A DNA stretch of 64,000 nt from Macrosoma leucophasiata (Eukaryota; Arthropoda; Insecta; Lepidoptera; Hedylidae). Shown here one piece after another: positions 24,855-36,192 of the stretch. The notes beneath the pieces are model-generated. The model was not told the origin of the DNA. It saw only the letters and a list, made by a program, of their open reading frames with translations, and did no database searches. The number at the start of each line of letters is the position of its first letter. Position 1 is the stretch's first letter. The DNA is taken from NCBI GenBank assembly GCA_036365455.1, contig JAWQUS010000003.1:764001-828000 (forward strand). Direction: 5' to 3'. A program made the translations under genes and the position numbers.

Positions 24855-25062
24855 AACGTGTAAATTGTGGAATGAGCTTCCCTCTGAGGTGTTCCCTCGG
24901 TGCTACAAAAATGGGGTTCTTCAAAAATGGCGTCAAAAGAGTCGTTCAGGGCTGGCAGCGCGTTGGCAACGCCCCTGGTGTTGCAAATATTCATAGGCGA
25001 CGGTGACCACTTTCCATCAGGTGGCGGCCGTCTGCTTGTCTGTCAATCTTTTGACATAAAAA
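24855..25062 (+). mobile_element. LINE 3' end
   Basis: Reads WNELPSEVFPRCYKNGV, LQKWRQKSRSGLAARW, then the conserved non-coding tail GGTGTTGCAAATATTCATAG ... CCATCAGGTGGC and an A-run. This layout is the widespread lepidopteran LINE tail. Confidence 0.75.
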
Positions 25063-25078
25063 AAAACTCTCCCCTTGA

Positions 25079-25560
25079 TAGGAAGGTTCCAGTATTCCGA
25101 AGTCAATTTATCACACTTTCCCATAGTAATATGTCAGATAACGTGGAAACGTCTTACATAAATATCTGTAAAATCAATTTAAATCGAAACAAAGAAAACA
25201 GAAATATACGTTGACATCAGGGTTGCCACCTATTGGGGAAAAAATGGGGATAATCCACTTAACTGTACTTGACTTAACGGCTAAATATTCAAATGTCACT
25301 TAAATCTAAGTGGGACTCAAAAGTCTTCTGTCTTTATAAAACACATTCAAACGATATAGATAGCCAATATTTGAGGGTTGCTTAAAATTGAGTGACGTTT
25401 AAGTATTCGGCCATTAAATGGCCTAAAGTACTTGACAGGACGCTGCCCTTGGTAGGAAGGTTCCAGTATTCCGAAGTCAATTTATCACATTTGCCCATAG
25501 TAACATGTCAGATGACGTGGAAACTTCTTACATAAATATATGTCAAATCAATTTAAAAAT
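25079..25560. repeat. two-copy repeat, about 375 bp apart
   Basis: GGAAGGTTCCAGTATTCCGA and following text recur at 25079-25170 and 25454-25560, through CTTACATAAATAT. A second pair (CATCAGGGTTGCCACCTATT at 24781 and 25213) suggests the same block was copied more than once. Confidence 0.8.
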
Positions 25561-25707
25561 GAAACCGGCTGTTTATTCCTGGTGTATCGCTCGCTATGTC
25601 TCATTGGGACAATCGGGTGGTCACCTCGGATTTCGGGCCAATTTGAGTAATCAACTAGATCATAGTTAAAAATAAAAGCCTTCTTTTTATATTTATAAGT
25701 AACAACT

Positions 25708-25905
25708 AGCGGCCCGTACCGGCTTCGCACGGTTGCAATTTAGGTACTTACATAATATTACGACTATGAATTGAGATTTAAACTATCCTATCTCTCAAGT
25801 TGGATCGAACTGCACATGGTGTGCGAATTTTATTATAATCGGTTAAGTGGTTTAGGAGTCCATTGAGGACAAACATTGTGACACGAGATTTATATATATT
25901 AAGAT
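25708..25905 (+). mobile_element. LINE tail (RTE-like)
   Basis: CTAGCGGCCCGTACCGGCTT, a middle with CACATGGTGTGCGAATTTTA, and ending TTATATATATTAAG, as in other lepidopteran RTE tails. Confidence 0.6.
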
Positions 25906-26040
25906 TTCTGACATAAGACCATTTCATTGTCATTAGTGAAAATAGACGACCAACATAAGCATTTGTAGGAAGTACGCTCAAAGCACGAGTTACAATACCC
26001 AATAAAGCGTTCAACGTCTATTCCTTTCCAGTTTTAAACA

Positions 26041-26337
26041 CTTGTAATCCCCGAAGGGGTAGGCAGAATTAAATGCATGCATTCAAGCATACATACAAAC
26101 TCCCACGATTCGCCGGTTACGTTTTTGGCCCATGTAACAGGTGGCGAGCCTGTTGACATCTCCGGGCACATTACCAAACTTCGGGGTACTGGAAAATTTC
26201 CAGAAAATGGAAAAATCCAAATAGAACCAGAGATAAAGGACTTTACACCATTATCTCCGATAACCCCTACCCGGGAATCGAACCCAGGACCTCAGCGTAG
26301 TAGTAGTGGCCTGCTACCACTAGGCTACTGAGGCAGT
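26041..26337 (-). mobile_element. SINE-B copy
   Basis: CTTGTAATCCCCGAAGGGGT to GGCTACTGAGGCAG, with an intact B box (GGGAATCGAACCC). Confidence 0.87.
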
Positions 26338-26999
26338 TGCACTTGTACTTACCCATTTTTTTATCCAGTCATTCTTCCGAATCAAAGCCCTACGTAAAAG
26401 CAGAATTTAAAAGTGAACGTGAAGAAGTACGCTGCGCGGGAGGAGGGAGTGCGTGGAGAGATAGCAAATCAATTCAAATTGAGCTATTGTCACATGTTAA
26501 TAAAAATCGGGACTAAATTAATAGGCCGTCGGAACGAAAGATGACATCATCGAAATCGGGACTATCCCGGCAAAATCGGGACAGGTGGCAACACTGATTG
26601 ACACACATGCTCACAATATACATGTGACAAGCCTGCTGCCAGATGCCAGATACGGCGAACCGAATAACGAGACAATTTGTCTCATTACTTTTACATGTTT
26701 TTATGTAGTTGCATTTTCATACGAGAAAATCCGTAAAAACTATTAGTAGATTTACAGACATAACCTACAGACCATAAATCTGTTTTATTAAAAAAATTGT
26801 GTCTGATTTTCAGAGTGAAACTATTAATTAATAATGAATGTTATTGATGTCAATGTAACTTGAGACCCATGTTAATACACAAAACTGAAACTTGAGACGT
26901 TATTGCCCGTATTCGTATTCTAACTTGTGCGCTGACAAAATTTAAAAATATCTTATTTTAAACAAAAAAGATGTAATGCACCTACAGGCCTTATTCGAG

Positions 27000-27212
27000 C
27001 CTGTAAAGCGTTATCTCTTTTGCATCTTACTTATTTGAGGTTTGTCGACCATTTTGATCAAATTTTGTCCAATACCAGACTGTCAATGCTTCTGTTCTGT
27101 AGGCAGTGTGCAGCAGAGATAACGCTCTACGAATTCGAAACTAGGTGATCGTCTCTTTCGTAGGCTCGATTTGCAATATTTCTTGTTGGACTGCACACTG
27201 TTTTTGACAACT
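27000..27212. repeat. family M repeat
   Basis: Shares GCAGTGTGCAGCAGAGATAA and CGCTCTACGAA with 49330-49490. Contains GTTATCTC near the start and its inverse GAGATAAC. Unknown class. Confidence 0.7.
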
Positions 27213-27339
27213 GAAGTATGCAAACATCCTGTGTTTTTTGATCTAATAAAATCAATTTCAATTATTTAAACACCATTACTTCAGCCGAAGATACTCAAAA
27301 CCTTCCCTAAAGATTACAACAATGGAATAGTCTTGAATG

Positions 27340-27460
27340 GAGAACATGCCATAATCGCCACAGTTGGCATGTGGATTGGGTCCCGCAGTAGCGGTATGGT
27401 ATTCTTACTGCCCTTTTGATATGGTTTGACCGCCATTGTTCGGTTTACTTACTGCACTGA
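27340..27460 (+). mobile_element. family I fragment
   Basis: ATGCCATAATCGCCACAGTT ... GGTTTGACCGCCATTGTTCG. Confidence 0.6.
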
Positions 27461-28048
27461 TGGAAAGGATTATTACTTGATCGGGTCGTTAGGTGCCGAC
27501 GCCTTATTTATTTAAAAGTTCCAGTAAAATAGCAACTCTATCTTACTAATTTACTACGGAACTCCTAAAAGGACCGCAATTATTAAACACGGATTCCATT
27601 AGGCACAAAATCGAATGAGGACTGAGACAATATACCCAACATGTAATACTCGTATGTTGACACACTGATACAAGGAACGCTGAAAAACATAGTAGGTACA
27701 AGTGAAAAGAGTTGCAGATATATACAGTGCATAAAGTAACATGACTATTTGTCTGATTTGTCACCTAATTTTTGTTTGATTAATGAGATTGTAGCCTATA
27801 TACCCTCCTTCCGTCCGTAGCTAAGCTTGGAGACTCTTTATAGTACCAGAAATCTGTAATTTGGTATGAACAAACATATTAGATACGCCGATAAAGTGGT
27901 GTCATAAAATTTTGAAATTAACATTTTATAAAATTTGGTGTGGATGCAGTGGGAATGCAATATTTTTTTGCGCGTATCCCATCATGTAGGATATTCTTGG
28001 ATAGGTCTTCAAAAAATTGTGGGTTTGTGAAAACCATTTTGCGATTAA

Positions 28049-28248
28049 AGGATTCGTTTGTGATATAACTTGCTAAACATTAAATTTTGTAAGAGTCAAA
28101 TAAATGTGTGCAAGTATCTTCTTGCCAGCCAAAAAAAAAAGATTCTTGCTAAAATCAGGACGTGTGAACAAATCACACGTCCTGATTTTATCAAGAATCT
28201 TTCTTTTTTTTATTTAATGCTTAGCAAGTTATATCACAAACGAATCCT
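28049..28248. mobile_element. fold-back element with nested 27-bp hairpin
   Basis: Outer arms AGGATTCGTTTGTGATATAA and its inverse (28 bp) enclose a second stem. GATTCTTGCTAAAATCAGGA plus CGTGTGA (28141-28167) pairs with 28172-28199, with one mismatch and a 4-base loop. About 50 bp in the left half have no partner, so it is an asymmetric inverted duplication. Confidence 0.8.
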
Positions 28249-28319
28249 GAATTGCACGGTGATAGTACATAATAATTTAACGAATTTAAGAGGAAGACCT
28301 TGATAAGGTTAAGGAGACT

Positions 28320-31300
28320 GAACACTTTCGCAGGTATAGTCTTTCGAGTATAGTATATACTCAAAAGGGAATGGTCGATCAACTTGTAAAATATACTTGT
28401 GAAAACGGAACCCTACATTGTGTGTGTCACACAGACACTTGGCCGGTTCTGTTGTTTCAATTTGTCGTATCTGATTTTAGAGGCGACATAACCGTTACTA
28501 TACAATTCAATTTCAAGAGTTATATTCATATGCTAATTTAAGGATCATCTGCTAATTTTAACATCAATGTTCACTTAGCTTAATCTGAATATTTATTCGT
28601 TGCAAAGTTCGTCTCGGTCCCAAGAGGAATATCGAGAATAATTTTCTCTGTAAAAGCACGCCCGTTTAGCAACTTAAGCTCGTTTAAAATACGAGTTTAA
28701 TTTCTCGTAATATTTGCAAATAAAATTAGACAAATACTACGTTTCATAGACTTTAGGTACCTACATAAAATTCCAACCAGAGCTTTCAATGTAAATGCGT
28801 TGCTAAACCTGAGACCTGAGGTGCTAGGCCTCTGTGCGGACAATTACAATCTGAGCGAGCAATTGCAATTATAAGACCACCGGACCGGAACACGATAGTG
28901 TTGAACGCTACCTTTATATAATATACAGGAAGACGTATATGAAACCTGTGGTATTTAAATTAAATACTTACGAAATCTTTTGATTGTACTGTACCTTAGA
29001 TAATCATGTGAGTCCGACTCGCACTTGACCGTATTTACACAGAAGCTACATCTGCGTTGATATTCGTCAAAATCATTTCAGCATTTGAAAAGTTATAAAA
29101 AAGTCTAATCTCTTTCACCCTATTTCAGATTAGTTAGAACGTGAACAAATAAACAACAAAAACAAATAGGATGAAGATTAAAAAACAAAACCAAGATACA
29201 AACAAAACCCACAATAAAGTTAATTCAGAAAAAGTAACGCTGTTTCCACCGCGTACGCTATTCCGAGTAATTCAACGCAGTACCATGAAAGAACCTCCTT
29301 GCATTTTATTCTATTGTTTGTTTTCTTTGCTTTGTAGATTAATTAAACACTATTCCGTGATTCTATCTCTAAAATGTATCGTATTGTTAAATGTTATAAT
29401 GTATCATGGAATTAATTTTGTTAAATTCGAAAATCCGAAGTAGATACTCTGTTCGGTACAGTTGCCAACTACTCTGTATTAACACTCTGGTTATTTATTA
29501 TCTATGTTTCGAAATTCGAACGTACCCTCAGGTTTTGGATTTGTGTGAGCCGTGCAACCGTTAGGAAATTCAAAAAGAAAACGGGCGCGGGATCGAAGAC
29601 GATCACGTAATTGCGCAGTGTACATCATTACGGATATTTTTTATGTATAATCGAGCCATCCGCCATCAGGAGTGTGTGTTTTGATTGTCCTGAACGGATC
29701 GCGGACTTGTAGTGCCGCGGTGTTACGGATTCGGTGGTTGAAATGTGTGCGTTTTGTGTGGTTGCCATAGTGGGACACCGATCACGCGTCGCCAATGAGA
29801 GAAACAGGTCACTCGACAGGACACAAATTAAGTACCCCTTTTCTTTGTTCCCTTTCTTTGTCTAATATTAACGTTTTAATTCCCTCCTCTGGGGATCCCC
29901 TACCCCCCATAACCTAGACTGACTGACGGTGACCTAGGTACTTCGTGGCAGAAGTCCATCGCATCGGTAAGTGTTAATAGGCTACCGAGGCAGATAGGTA
30001 GGTAGGGCGAGGTGTAGCTTATGCCGTCGGGATACCGAACCCGATATGTACATACGGCACATACTGGTAAAACAAACATATTTGAAAGTGGCTAGTTCAC
30101 ATTGTTCATTTCTTTTGTTTTATCCGAAAACAAAATTAAAAAGATAAATAAGGTGGTGATGTGACTGCAGCTGTGACAGCTCGAAAGGCGGTCCATCTTA
30201 GACGGGTTCACTTTGGAAAAAAATCGGAAACGTCGAACGCGTCAAAATAGGAATATTAGAGGTACCGGATCAGCAGAGTTATTACAACTGGAGCCTGAAG
30301 AACCATACGCCTTGCATCTCACACGGTTGAACGAAAAGACGAATCCAAAAATATATGACCGAGAAGATCTGTAGTTGGAATGAGGATACAATACAGGGAG
30401 GGATAGAAGCCTTAAAGCCAAAGAGACGTACAGGATTCTGTTCTTCTGTAGCCCGCTAAACATCTGCAGTCCTGGTTGCTGGTCCGAAAGTGTAGTAGTC
30501 ATATACGCCTCATACCTATAAAGTGATGTTATTGGTGATGGATTGATTTTTCATTGTTATCTGTATATTGTATGATATGAGCCCTGGCTGTTTGAAATGA
30601 ATGGTTATTATTATAAAAAAATAATATCTCTGAACAATTTTGTTATTTTATTACATTCCATTACATATTTTATTCGGTACATGAAGTTTGAAGACTAGGT
30701 AATTCAGTGATTTTATTGTTTTTTTTAACAAATAAATAAATGCGCTTACTTAATTCAAAAAAAAATACAAGTAAGTAGTCCTGGCCGACATCTATTTTCT
30801 CATTCCATTATCCTTGGAATATTTATTCTCATAAGTTTTTATGGTTCAGAATCCTTCAGACTTGTTTACATATAGTACAAACAAATTGAAAAATCACTTC
30901 ATGCACATGTTTGAAAATATAAATGCAAAGGTATTTTTTATTCGAAAGACTCTTTACAGGTTACAGTTAAAATCAGTGTCTTATCACATTACGATGTTTA
31001 TAGGTAATTAAACCCATAAAGTACTACAATGTTTCTTATCTACATTGAGGTTTTTATACGTGCTACTATTATTCGGCTATATGAAAGGCTATGCTTGTTT
31101 GCCGTTTAAGACAAAAACGTTCCGCAAACACAATTCTAAAAAAGTACGGCTTGTTGCTCGTGTTGCAATTTACTTACCAAGTCAATCCCCTAAAAGCCTA
31201 TCATCATTGTAGTAAAACACCCCAGCCAATACAAATTTGGCTTCAGTCCAATATTTTTGGACAGTTTAAACACATCTCGTTCCATTCATTCAAGAACGTA

Positions 31301-31670
31301 TCACAATATTTTTATTGTACTGCGTGTAGTTTTTAGCATTGCGTCATCATTATTTAGGTTGTATGTTTGTTTAACATAGATTGCACTAAACAGTGAAACA
31401 CGAAACGCTTTTCTTATTGATTTTTACATTGTTATACGTTTTTTCATCACTACTGTAATAGTGTGTACAAAGAAGTTCTTTGAAAGAACAATGCAGGATT
31501 CAAATTTGTTGATAGAAACAAAAAGATGTATGTATTTTAATGAACCTTTATTAATTTATTTATCATGAAATTAAAGCAGTTGCTTTTTCAACTTCTCTAG
31601 TCTTATAAAAATCATCAATTTTGCCAACTATTGCTCCAAGGTAGCTTGATCTATTTGAGTCGATGTCCGT
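28320..31670. other. mostly unassigned; possible unannotated non-coding exon near 29700-29970
   Basis: Apart from one family A fragment, nothing is assigned. 29570-29850 is richer in GC than its flanks and a GTAAGTG donor-like site follows at about 29968. No convincing coding frame. 30200-30500 has a moderately open frame on each strand without recognisable motifs. Confidence 0.35.
28790..28925 (-). mobile_element. family A repeat, partial
   Basis: AATGCGTTGCTAAACCTGAG ... ACCGGAACACGATAGTGTTG. Confidence 0.65.
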
Positions 31671-31675
31671 AACGA

Positions 31676-31942
31676 AGGTGGCGAACAAGCATGCAGTTCA
31701 CATGAATGCTAAGTGACTACAGCAGCTTTATAGACATCTACACAAAAACCAGAGATCATAAGAGGCGTTGCCACTACTGAGGCAGTAGTTGTTATGTCTC
31801 TGTGATAGTTATTACGGTACTATACATTACCATCTCACCGGAACATGATAATGCTGAACACTACCAATAGGCGGCAGATAGATAATGCAGTGATGCCTAC
31901 GCCCTCGAGTCCCTACACTGGCGCTCCACCACCAGTAAAAAA
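31676..31942 (-). mobile_element. family A repeat, full copy
   Basis: GGCGAACAAGCATGCAGTTC ... GCGCTCCACCACCAGTAAA. Confidence 0.8.
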
Positions 31943-33689
31943 TAATACAATACATTTGTAGCTGGCGACAAAAATTCATCAAATGATATCGGTATTTTAT
32001 CAAAACACTTCAATATGAGTAATTTTGCGAGCTGCTAACATAGAAATAAAACTACTTTAACCTTGACCTAAGAGAACGTGATTGGTGTAACTTAATGATT
32101 TGTGTCATTAGTGACTGTAGATAGCAACTGTAAATAACTGCTTGTGGTTTTTTTTTTCTTAATAATTTTTGTTAATTACAAACAAAGGAAACCAAATCAC
32201 TAGTCCTTGTTGAGATAGGCCCAAGAAAGCCTGTTTTTTTCTGAACTTGGCCGTCGGCTTCTCAAATTCTTATACTTAATTTAGTACTTCTAAATTAAAT
32301 TTAAGAACTTGCTCATATTAACGCTCTAAGTTTTAAAGGTTTTTACTAATAAAAGGCTAGTGTTAGGGATGATTTAACGCACAATTTATTAAATCACAAT
32401 TTATTTAGTATTTTGGTAAATTTTCTTCTGCTTCTTCCACTAGTCCATTGACTACAATCTTGCTAAATATGCATATGGTACGTATGTGTAACAGGCATAT
32501 AGGCTTCAGACATAAAACTTTATACTGGTATAAATATATATTATTAGGTATTTCAAAGAAAAATATAAACTAAGCAGATTCATATGTATGCAAATAGAAG
32601 TCTTCGTACGAGGGAACAAAAATGCAATGTTTAAGATAACAATCAGAACATAGTTAACTTTCTGTTCTCTAATTTTCTGGAAATTCTGTAGTCTCCGCGT
32701 ATTTGAAATAAAATTGCGAACATTTCTGCTGTTCTAATTTTTATGAATAAAAACGTGATGAGAATTTCAATTCTTTTAGTTTAGAGCTTAAATACGAACC
32801 TCTAAAGTGGTTTAAAAGTAGATTTTAAATTATTTGGCAAGAATACTTTATAGAAATACATAATTCAATTATCAAATTTTGATCCAATAATTCCATTATA
32901 TTTTAAGGAAACAACGCAATTGTTTTATACGGCATCCACAAACAAAGAACAGAAAGTTATTGTAGACATGAAACCATTAAAACTTTCCTCCTATTTTACC
33001 GTGCAGTCATTATGAAGTTTGGGCCTTGGCACGTTTTGTTTCGTTATTAAGGCTTTATAATCCGTAAGCTACAGGAGTTACCGATGTATATATTTGTGTA
33101 CAAAGGGCAATACTATACTTGAATACTTATTACTTCGAACTTACTCGACGGGTCGGCCCGAAGGATTACAGTTGCCTTATTTAAATTCGCAAAGTCGAAG
33201 TAAATAATATAGGACGTGCAAAACTTAAATGCCCGAGTGCCTGCGTAAACTTTGCACCAGTCTCTTAGCTCGAAACGACCACACGAGAAAGAAAGCAAGT
33301 TTCAATGTTCACCTGATGAAAGCGAACGATTGCCTAATTTTCCTATGCATGTATCCTTTCTATACTGACTATAAAATCACTTTCTTCCCAATTTGTAACT
33401 AACTTCACGATACAATTTAAGTTTTGTACGTACTGTAAATAACTCAGTTTCGTTGAATATGTTAAGAAGTAGGTGTATACCTAATTCAATTTAAAACATA
33501 TACCCAATAGATACACAAGCGAGCTGACGGCTCAAAAACAGTGAGTGACAATGTTGAGTTCTCTGCTGAACTTTATGATGTAATTTTGGTGCCACCGTCT
33601 ATTTTCCTACATTTCGCACTACACGCGGAAAAAAGGTCCACCTGCCAAACTGTACAAGTCGCAGTGTTCAACGTTGCGGTAATTTTTGC
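31943..33689. other. no gene recognised
   Basis: Very AT-rich, with no repeat family or exon-like block identified. Confidence 0.5.
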
Positions 33690-33895
33690 AAATAACGAGC
33701 AAATTGTGAAACGAAATTCTGAGGTCCATCAGCGCTACATTATGGGGTTTTTCCAAACTGTCGTCAAAAATCTTTCAGGGATGGCAGCGCATCGGCAACT
33801 CTCCTGGTGTTGCAAATGTTCATAGAGGACAGTGACCACTTTCCGTCAAGTGTCCGTCTACAGTCTTTTGGCTGTTAGCCTATTGACATGAAAGA
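33690..33895 (+). mobile_element. LINE 3' end, second copy
   Basis: CAGGGATGGCAGCGCATCGG, CTCCTGGTGTTGCAAATGTT and CCACTTTCCGTCAAGTG match the copy at 24855. Confidence 0.75.
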
Positions 33896-35286
33896 AATAA
33901 GTCTGATATTCAAAAAAACTCTCAGTACACACATATTTTGCATTCTGCCGAATATGGTCCACGAAAACGAGTGGAGCAATGGCAAAACCACAGACAGAGT
34001 TTATTTATAGATTTCCTACTACGGCAGATCTCCGGATGTGTGTATATTGAGGAACCCTAAAGGCACTTTATCTCTTGAAGACGCCTGTAACCGATCCATC
34101 TTTAGAAATGGAAAGAAAAATAAACAATGTTGTTTTCACAATTTAGGAGCTCCCTGAGGTATTTCCAGTGGTTCTACATCACCTGGTCATTGGAACATTT
34201 CGGAAATAGAATGGGAATTGGAACTATTTGAATAGCGTATTAGAGATTGGACCGATTAAACTCTTTGTAATTAGCTTAAAAAAAAGGTTCTCTGCGAAAT
34301 GAGAGGACGTGTCTAAAAATATTATAAATTGTCAACTGTCAATGGGTATTTTAATGATTATTGCACATTTTCTTGGATTGTTGACCCAATTTATCAACAA
34401 ATTTCAATGATTGTAGGAATAAGATTACCTAGTTTTTGATCAATTCGCCCTTCGTCTAAATTCTTTGATTCTTACAGGGTAAAATTGGGACAAAAGGGAC
34501 AATCTGAACCATTTAAGTCAGTGTTATAATGGACGTCATTTAAATTTACTTTAACAGAACTGAATAAATGTGAGGCTTGCGAAAGTTTTTAAAACAGAAT
34601 TTGCAACGCAGAGTAGGTATGCGTTATCCGCAATCGAGAGCTGATAAACAACGTGTGAACAGCTACAATGGTGCCTTGTATCGATCACTGCACTTTATAT
34701 CTACGCTACAGCACGTTCAGAAAAAGCTAAAACGAATCACTTATTATTGTGTGCACCACTATCTTATCTTTTATCGGTCCCATGTAATCGCGATTCAGCC
34801 GCATACAAGGCCTCCGGACCTAACGAAGGATCGCTAACGGTCCAACAAAAGTTGAAAATCACCGACGGCCCAGTTAAGTAGATTACCTTCATTACGCTAA
34901 CAGATTACACGGTCAAGGACGTGCACTGACGTAAGCGAGGAACGGCTCCGCGAACCCTCAAGTTTTATTACATTACGCCCGCTCCAAGCCCGAGGCTAGG
35001 TGATCCGATACCTACGATAGGCAGCAATTTAGATAGCGCGAGGTTGGCTCGAACGGCCAATGTTTTGTTTGGTGCGTGCAGGTGTCGTGTCAACGGACCG
35101 TAGTTTACACAACACGACGCACGCGATGCGGCCGCACTCCGCTCCCACTGTGTTGCGACGGCACGCTTTCGTAAAAATAAGCCTCCTCCACTCCAAGTTG
35201 CGGTGCCCCACCACCGACACCGAACGTCCCCACTCTGCATTATCTGCCTGCTGGTGCAGTATTTGCAACTCGGCCGCGGCACTCAC

Positions 35287-35409
35287 CTTTTTGATTTGGA
35301 AGTGGTCGGGACGCAGAGTCTCCTGGATCTCCTGCTCGGTCCCGCGCGGCGCCGCCTGCACCGAGCTGCGGAACCCGTCCAGCACCCCCTTGAACGTGAA
35401 CTTCTTCAT
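35287..35409 (-). CDS. tomosyn: tomosyn (syntaxin-binding protein 5), first coding exon
   Basis: Forty-one codons on the minus strand start MKKFTFKGVLDGFR and end EQEIQETLRPDHFQIKK, directly followed by a consensus GTGAGT donor; the exon ends in phase 0. This matches the conserved N-terminus of tomosyn/STXBP5. In the family, the protein carries WD40 propellers and a C-terminal SNARE-like motif, binds syntaxin/SNAP-25 and restrains vesicle fusion at synapses and in secretory cells. Only the extreme N-terminus is in the window; the WD40 exons must lie to the left. I looked for the expected next exon (an FRHGFPxQP-like start) on the minus strand and did not recognise it. The gene is divergent from CPOX. 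The larger minus-strand reading frame running past 35287 is intron read-through. Confidence 0.88.
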
Positions 35410-36109
35410 CGCGAATCGCGGAGACGCGGGTCCTTTGTCCGCAGGCCGCTCGCACGCCGGCCCCGGCTACATCACAGCCGTCCGCCGCGGACAGCGAGCC
35501 GGTTTTGGCAGAAGGAAGGTCGCTCGCTCCCGCGCCGTTCGCGCCGCTACTGCGCAGGGCCGCCCGGGCCGCCGCCGACGCCGACACGCGCCCGCCACGC
35601 CGACGATCGACGAAAACTAGGCGAGGCACCGCCTCCGGAATGTACGGCAATGCGGTCTGCCCGACGATCGATACCGGGAGCGGCGACACACGCGCACTCC
35701 GCTCCGCTCAGACACCGTCGACCCGTCACACAGGCACGCGAGTAGTCGTCGACTGGCCGGAAAGAGTTCGCCGCGGCCCGATCGATGCGATCGCACGTGC
35801 TACGGAAAGAGATGAACGCATATTGCGCATGTAGGTCCGCGTAACCTTGCGGAGGAAAATTTCACAGCTGATAGCGCAGCGATGGACGGGCGCGCCCGCC
35901 AGGTGGCGTGCGCTGCGCAATCATATGTGTTATGTGCTCTTTGTCAAAGCATCAGCTGTCATTCTGTCAACTGTTATCAGTTTGACAGTTGCCTGATTGT
36001 CAATTGTCAAGCAAATGTCATCGTGAACCGGCAGCGAGCAGTCGCGTTGCAGTTCTATAAAATAAAAAGTTAACTTTAACCACGCGATTGTTGTGTTAAA
36101 ATCGGCAAA
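35410..36109. promoter_or_regulatory. bidirectional tomosyn/CPOX promoter and 5' UTRs
   Basis: The 700 bp between the two divergent start codons is markedly richer in GC and CpG than the surroundings (densest 35420-35830). The GC-rich zone also covers tomosyn exon 1. Toward CPOX, 35948-36025 holds a cluster of TGTCA/TGACA words, including TTTGACAG and two TGTCAA words. No clear TATA box was seen near either start. Long open frames here on both strands are a by-product of few AT-rich stop codons and are not called as genes. Confidence 0.65.
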
Positions 36110-36192
36110 ATGTCGTACAAAACAGTGGTGAGAAGTTTCAAGACGTTGACCTACGTGGGGAGTTACAAAAAAATCCGAAACCGGCCACTGAG
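36110..36192 (+). CDS. CPOX: CPOX exon 1 (start, mitochondrial presequence)
   Basis: The ATG sits in a GGCAAAATG context. The encoded [20 protein letters not shown] and following IRNRPLR have many basic and hydroxyl residues and no acidic ones, as expected for a mitochondrial matrix-type signal. The exon ends in phase 2 at a GTGGGT donor. The split AG+A codon restores Arg at the 37592 acceptor and keeps the frame open through it. This is why I prefer it to the internal Met at 37626. Confidence 0.8.

Larger units (their letters stand above)
1..35286 (-). other. probable intron 1 of tomosyn (repeat-rich, no exon recognised)
   Basis: The tomosyn exon donor at 35286 opens leftward, and no protein-coding exon was recognised on either strand down to base 1. 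The simplest reading is one intron of at least 35 kb, filled with SINEs, LINE fragments and MITEs listed separately. This is inference: a small exon, or an unrelated nested gene, could be missed by eye. Confidence 0.45.

Noticed and set aside
30242..30502. 86-codon minus-strand frame and a moderately open plus-strand frame.
   Set aside because: No recognisable domain, no splice context and no support from neighbouring sequence.
35060..35834. Several overlapping open frames of 60-186 codons on both strands in the GC-rich promoter.
   Set aside because: They overlap each other in nearly all frames and arise because stop codons are rare in GC-rich DNA. Only the 41-codon tomosyn start has family similarity and a proper donor.
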